Below are positions 5,788-8,991 of a DNA stretch of 8,991 nt, one piece after another. Source of the stretch: Magnetococcales bacterium (GTDB taxonomy: Bacteria; Pseudomonadota; Magnetococcia; Magnetococcales; DC0425bin3); NCBI GenBank assembly GCA_015229045.1, contig JADGCJ010000132.1, positions 1-8,991 of the forward strand. Reading direction: 5' to 3'. The position numbers and the translations under genes are program-made. The notes beneath the pieces were generated by a model. It saw only the letters and a list, made by a program, of their open reading frames with translations, did no database searches and had not been told where the DNA came from. Each line of letters starts with the position of its first letter. Positions within the stretch are counted from its first letter, which is position 1.

Positions 5788-7479
5788 TCATGACGTGGTC
5801 CATCGATAGGTCGCTTCGGCAATGTTGGCGTTACCGTGATAGGTCAGTTCCGTGCAGAGGGAGCGCACCAGCGCGATACCGCGTCCACCGTGCTGGAGAT
5901 TCCCCTCCAGAAAGGATTGCACCTTGTTGGGGTCGAAGCCGGTGCCGCTGTCGGCCACGCGAATGCGCAGCTCGCCTCCCTGGGGATGGGGGGTGTGGAT
6001 CAAATGGATGTCGATTTCCCCTTCGGTCAAGGCTGCCAGACGCTCCTCACGTTGGGCATAGTAGCGCAGGAATCCTTCCGGGGTCTCCTTGGTGCGGGTG
6101 TCGAGCTGGAGGAGGCCGTGATCCAGCGCATTGGAGAAGAGTTCGGCCAGGACGGTGTAGATGCGCTCGCGTTGTCCGGAGGGGGCTTGCAGATTCATCA
6201 GGGCGTTGATGATCGTTGGCAGCGGATCGACCGACTTCAGGGTATGGGCGGAGAAAGTGAATGATATTTTCCAATTGGAGGGAGGAATATCCTTCTGGGG
6301 CAATTGGGGGCGTCCGCCTGGTGGTCCTTCGCTGGCGCGGGAGCAGACCACCTCCAGCAGGCTGATATCGTCGGTTTGCACGGCGAGGCCTCGGAAGGTG
6401 TTGAGCGCATCGAGAATGGTGGGGAAGAGTTTTTCCGGGGGGGTATTGCCGTCGAAGAGGGCATCCAACCCCTCCTGGCCGAACATCATCCCCTGGTCGT
6501 TGGTGGCTTCGGTGAGGCCGTCCGAGTAGAGAAAGACCCGATAATCCTCTTGCATCTCCAGGATTTCCACCTTGCGATCTTCGCGTCGCATGGGGGCGAC
6601 CCCCAGAGGAATGTGGCTGGAGAGGATGCGGCGCACCACGCGACCGCTGCCGTCGGCGACCACGACTTCGGGCAGACCGCCGTTCCAGACCATGATGCTT
6701 TTTTGGCGATGATCGATCTCGATCAGGCAGGCAGCGCAAAACATGCGTGTGGGCAAGACTTTGCACAGTTTGTCGTTGATCTGTTCCGCCAGGTCGCCGA
6801 TCGAAAACCCCTGTGCCGTCAATCCATAAAAAAGTTCGGCCAGGGGGAGAGCACCCACCGAAGCGGAGAGTCCATGTCCGGTAAAATCGCCCAGCATGAT
6901 GTGCAGACTGCCCGCCGGGGTATAGCTGGCCACCAGCAGATCCCCGTTGAACAGGGACATGGGGGTTGTCCAGTGGTTCAGGCAGGGGGCATCGAGGAGG
7001 TTGCCGGCGCGCACAATGTTGGAAAAGAGGTGTTGTCCCACCTCCATCTCGCGGCGGACGCTCTCCTGATGTTTTTCCAGCAGCTCTTTCTGGCTGCGCA
7101 GCACCACATGGAGCTGGCGGATGCGTTCCATGGCGCTGATTTTGGCCTGGAGGATGACCCGATTGAACGGTTTGGTCAGAAAGTCATCGCCGCCGGCTTC
7201 GATGCAGCGTGCCAGACCCTCATCGTCGGTGACGGCGGTCAGAAAGATGATGGGCACAAAACGGTCCAGGCTGGCTTCCTTGATCTGGCGTGCCGCTTCG
7301 TAGCCGTTCATGAGCGGCATGCGTATATCCATCAGAACCAGATCCGGCTGTTCCGATTTGAACAGCGCCACGCCATCACGACCGTTGTAGGCTGTCACCA
7401 CGGGGTGACCATCCCGACTCAGCAGTCGATTCAGGATGGTGCTGTTGATGCGATCATCATCGACAATGAGAATTTTCAT
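5788..7479 (-). CDS. HsbR-like response regulator: receiver + PP2C/SpoIIE phosphatase + HATPase (anti-sigma kinase) domains
   Basis: 563 residues. The receiver (1-118) has D7-D8-D9, phosphoacceptor D51 in LVLMDIRMP and K103 (LTKPF). A helical, probably coiled-coil segment (about 119-150) leads to a PP2C/SpoIIE phosphatase domain (about 165-378) with the metal-binding aspartates D180 (FNGDLL), D198 (GDFTGHG), D320 (LYSDGLTEA) and D370/D371 (TDDISL). The C-terminal domain (about 405-563) is a GHKL/RsbW-type ATPase: N-box E446/N450 in LAELFSNALDHG, G1 box D510 in VADSGTGFD and G2 box GGRGIALV (531-538). The architecture matches Pseudomonas HsbR, which both phosphorylates and dephosphorylates the STAS protein HsbA depending on receiver phosphorylation. 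The STAS gene lies 52 bases upstream, so it is the likely substrate. All catalytic motifs appear intact. The ribosome binding site before ATG 7479 is weak. Confidence 0.93.
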   Translation of the reverse strand: MKILIVDDDRINSTILNRLLSRDGHPVVTAYNGRDGVALFKSEQPDLVLMDIRMPLMNGYEAARQIKEASLDRFVPIIFLTAVTDDEGLARCIEAGGDDFLTKPFNRVILQAKISAMERIRQLHVVLRSQKELLEKHQESVRREMEVGQHLFSNIVRAGNLLDAPCLNHWTTPMSLFNGDLLVASYTPAGSLHIMLGDFTGHGLSASVGALPLAELFYGLTAQGFSIGDLAEQINDKLCKVLPTRMFCAACLIEIDHRQKSIMVWNGGLPEVVVADGSGRVVRRILSSHIPLGVAPMRREDRKVEILEMQEDYRVFLYSDGLTEATNDQGMMFGQEGLDALFDGNTPPEKLFPTILDALNTFRGLAVQTDDISLLEVVCSRASEGPPGGRPQLPQKDIPPSNWKISFTFSAHTLKSVDPLPTIINALMNLQAPSGQRERIYTVLAELFSNALDHGLLQLDTRTKETPEGFLRYYAQREERLAALTEGEIDIHLIHTPHPQGGELRIRVADSGTGFDPNKVQSFLEGNLQHGGRGIALVRSLCTELTYHGNANIAEATYRWTTS

Positions 7480-7531
7480 GTCGCGCCGTCAGTCAGGGCC
7501 GGTGGGGGTCGTCGACAGAGCCGCATGGCGG

Positions 7532-7849
7532 TCAGTTGATCTTGAAGAGGCGTTGAAAGTTGGCTGTCTCCAGGATCTTGCGAATCTCGGGGCGGGCATT
7601 GATGATTTCGATGTCGGCTTCGTTGGCGCCGGCCTCTTCCCGGAGCAGGAGGAGCATGCCCAGGGCCGAGGAGTCGATGTATTCGGTGCCGGTCAGGTCG
7701 ATGATGAACTTGCGGTTCTTGTTGACCGACCCGTCGATTTCGTTCTGGTAGGCGGTGCGGAATTGGGAGTGCATCTCAAAGTTGAAACGACCTTTGATGT
7801 TGATGGAGGTTTCGTTATCGTTGCGATTGACGGTGATGGTTCCCGACAT
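7532..7849 (-). CDS. STAS-domain anti-sigma-factor antagonist (HsbA/SpoIIAA-like)
   Basis: 105 residues, a complete single STAS domain. The phosphorylation loop is YIDSSALGMLLLL, with D59-S60-S61 matching the D-S-S motif of SpoIIAA and HsbA; S61 is the expected phosphoserine. Such proteins switch partners according to phosphorylation, binding an anti-sigma factor (HsbA binds FlgM) or another effector when in the right state. The downstream REC-PP2C-HATPase protein carries both the kinase and phosphatase domains needed to control it. The start is clear: AGGAGAG at 7854-7860 just before ATG 7849. There is a 53-bp gap to the preceding MCP-type gene. No sigma factor or FlgM is visible in the window, so the final target is unknown. 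Confidence 0.92.
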   Translation of the reverse strand: MSGTITVNRNDNETSINIKGRFNFEMHSQFRTAYQNEIDGSVNKNRKFIIDLTGTEYIDSSALGMLLLLREEAGANEADIEIINARPEIRKILETANFQRLFKIN

Positions 7850-7902
7850 GGATCTCTCCTGCTGGCAAGAGGGTGATGACCGGCTGGATCGAACCGGCCG
7901 GA

Positions 7903-8916
7903 TTAAAACAGTTCAATATCTCCTTCGTCCATGGAGGTTTGATCGACTGGTTTATGGCTGCTCTGGGCGAAGAGTTCCAAATGTTCCTGCAATGTCTGGC
8001 GGATCGCTGCCACGCGCGCCGCGTGGTCGCCCTTTCCCGAATCCAGGCAGCCACAGCACACGGCATGGGTGAATTGTTCCATGATTGCGATGTGTTTTTC
8101 CAGGCTTTGCACGAGCTGGGTGACCATATCCTCAAACTGGAGGGACATGACGGCTGTTCCCACGTTCTGATTGATATGTTCGGTGATTTCCGACACCTTG
8201 ACCAGGGTTGCAGCGGTGAAGCGATCGATTTTGCTCACTTCGTCCATCATCTCATCGACCCGGCCCTTGGATTCGATGGCGAAGCTCATATCCTTGGAGG
8301 CCATGACTTCGATGATCTCCTTGGCCGATTCGATATTGTCCTGGGAGCGGCGGACCACTTCGTTGATTTTCCGGCTGAACTGGTTGGAGTCCTTGGAGAG
8401 CTTGCGCACCTGATCGGCGACGACGGCAAAGGCCTTGCCGGCCTCTCCGGCCCGGGCGGAGACGATGCGCGCATTGAGGGCCAGGACGTTGGTCTGTTCG
8501 GCGATGGCATCGATGTCATGCAAAAAATTGACGACCTCGCTCATCTGGCTGGAGAGGTCATCGATGCGATGGACCATCTCCATGCTCTGGCGGCTGACCA
8601 GCAGGATGTGATCGACGAAGGAGCGCAGAATGCGATCTGTCTCGCTGACGAACTGGCGAATGTTGATGCGTTTCTGGGGTTCACCCTCCCGGGGTTGTTC
8701 GGAACTTTCGGTCCCTTCCATGCTGCTGGTCAGGGAGGTCACCAGGTGGTGCTGGTTGTTTGACTGGTCGCGCAGGCCATTGAAGCTGGCCGTCAGTTTG
8801 ACGATGGCATCCTGGACGAGAAAGCGGATCTGGCCGGCATCATGGCGCAGGGTATCCATCTCCAGGTGAAGCTGGTTCTGGATCTCGGTGGCGAGTTGTC
8901 GTTCCTGGGTATCCAT
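7903..8916 (-). CDS. Soluble methyl-accepting chemotaxis-type signalling protein
   Basis: 337 residues, almost entirely helical, with no transmembrane segment or recognisable ligand-binding domain. Residues about 85-275 form an MCP cytoplasmic signalling coiled coil. The hairpin tip that contacts CheA/CheW is IAEQTNVLALNAR...SARAGEAGKAFAVVADQVRKLS (138-174), close to the consensus, although the usual AAIEAARAGE reads ARIVSARAGE. A SLQFEDMVTQLVQSLEKH segment (258-275) follows, a motif often seen in short soluble MCP-like proteins. After that comes VCCGCLDSG (286-294) with three cysteines, and an acidic tail ending DEGDIELF that does not resemble the enteric NWETF CheR/CheB tether. ATG 8916 is used although no clear Shine-Dalgarno is seen; Met20 has no suitably spaced site either. 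It is the first gene of the visible cluster and the likely signal input for CheA outside the window. Confidence 0.88.
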   Translation of the reverse strand: MDTQERQLATEIQNQLHLEMDTLRHDAGQIRFLVQDAIVKLTASFNGLRDQSNNQHHLVTSLTSSMEGTESSEQPREGEPQKRINIRQFVSETDRILRSFVDHILLVSRQSMEMVHRIDDLSSQMSEVVNFLHDIDAIAEQTNVLALNARIVSARAGEAGKAFAVVADQVRKLSKDSNQFSRKINEVVRRSQDNIESAKEIIEVMASKDMSFAIESKGRVDEMMDEVSKIDRFTAATLVKVSEITEHINQNVGTAVMSLQFEDMVTQLVQSLEKHIAIMEQFTHAVCCGCLDSGKGDHAARVAAIRQTLQEHLELFAQSSHKPVDQTSMDEGDIELF

Positions 8917-8991
8917 GATCGCGTATTATGTGGTTCCGCCTGAAAAAAACGTCCGAAAGACTGGGATGGGGGTCCAGGGGGAAGGGCTGTG

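Noticed and set aside
3283..5793. Very long open frame (836 codons) on the plus strand
   Set aside because: It runs antisense to cheY, cheR and cheB, whose motifs are unmistakable; the length reflects GC-rich antisense reading. Its translation shows no domain I recognise.
7850..7902. CCGGC/GCCGG hairpin between the MCP-type and STAS genes as a terminator
   Set aside because: A 5-bp stem with a 12-base loop and no T tract on the minus strand.
8917..8950. CATAAT near 8925 as a -10 box for the MCP-type gene
   Set aside because: No -35-like hexamer at 16-18 bases, and it would leave almost no leader before the ATG.
8943..8977. Minus-strand T7 tract with upstream GTC/GAC and CTGG/CCAG pairings as a terminator of a preceding gene
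   Set aside because: Stems are only 3-4 bp and the larger one is not next to the T tract; too weak to annotate, although an upstream gene may end beyond the window.

Overview
The window reads as part of a chemotaxis/partner-switching operon from a motile Gram-negative bacterium, probably a proteobacterium. All ten supported genes lie on the minus strand, so transcription runs from high to low coordinates. Coding DNA is about 60% GC, except for one AT-rich gene at the low end. The mix of CheX-type phosphatases, stand-alone CheY proteins, a soluble receptor-like signalling protein and an HsbR/HsbA-like pair would fit an environmental proteobacterium such as a Magnetococcia-like or other deep-branching lineage. 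That placement is a weak guess from gene content only.

Layout in transcription order: a soluble MCP-type signalling protein (8916-7903); a STAS anti-sigma-factor-antagonist-like protein (7849-7532); a response regulator with receiver, PP2C/SpoIIE phosphatase and HATPase domains (7479-5788); CheB (5763-4516); CheR (4509-3577); a CheY (3566-3192); and a CheX-like phosphatase (3179-2715). A spacer of about 220 bp with a possible internal promoter follows. After it come a second CheY (2495-2133) and a large CheX-like protein with a low-complexity linker and two C-terminal CBS repeats (2067-547). The end of the window (1-546) differs: a 31-bp tandem duplication sits directly in front of a small AT-rich STAS-like gene (430-59) with an altered phosphosite and a cysteine-rich tail.

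How the parts may work together: the CheB/CheR pair would set receptor adaptation, and the two CheY proteins would be alternative phosphate acceptors. Each CheY is followed by a protein carrying the CheC/CheX-type E-x-x-N phosphatase motif, which suggests two CheY-CheX output or phosphate-clearing modules. The REC-PP2C-HATPase protein and its STAS neighbour form a classic partner switch: a serine kinase/phosphatase acting on a STAS protein, gated by receiver phosphorylation. No CheA or CheW is visible; they must lie outside the window or elsewhere in the genome. The most unusual item is the CheX-linker-CBS protein, which would couple phosphatase activity to adenine-nucleotide-type sensing. The second is the repeat-flanked, atypical STAS gene at the end.
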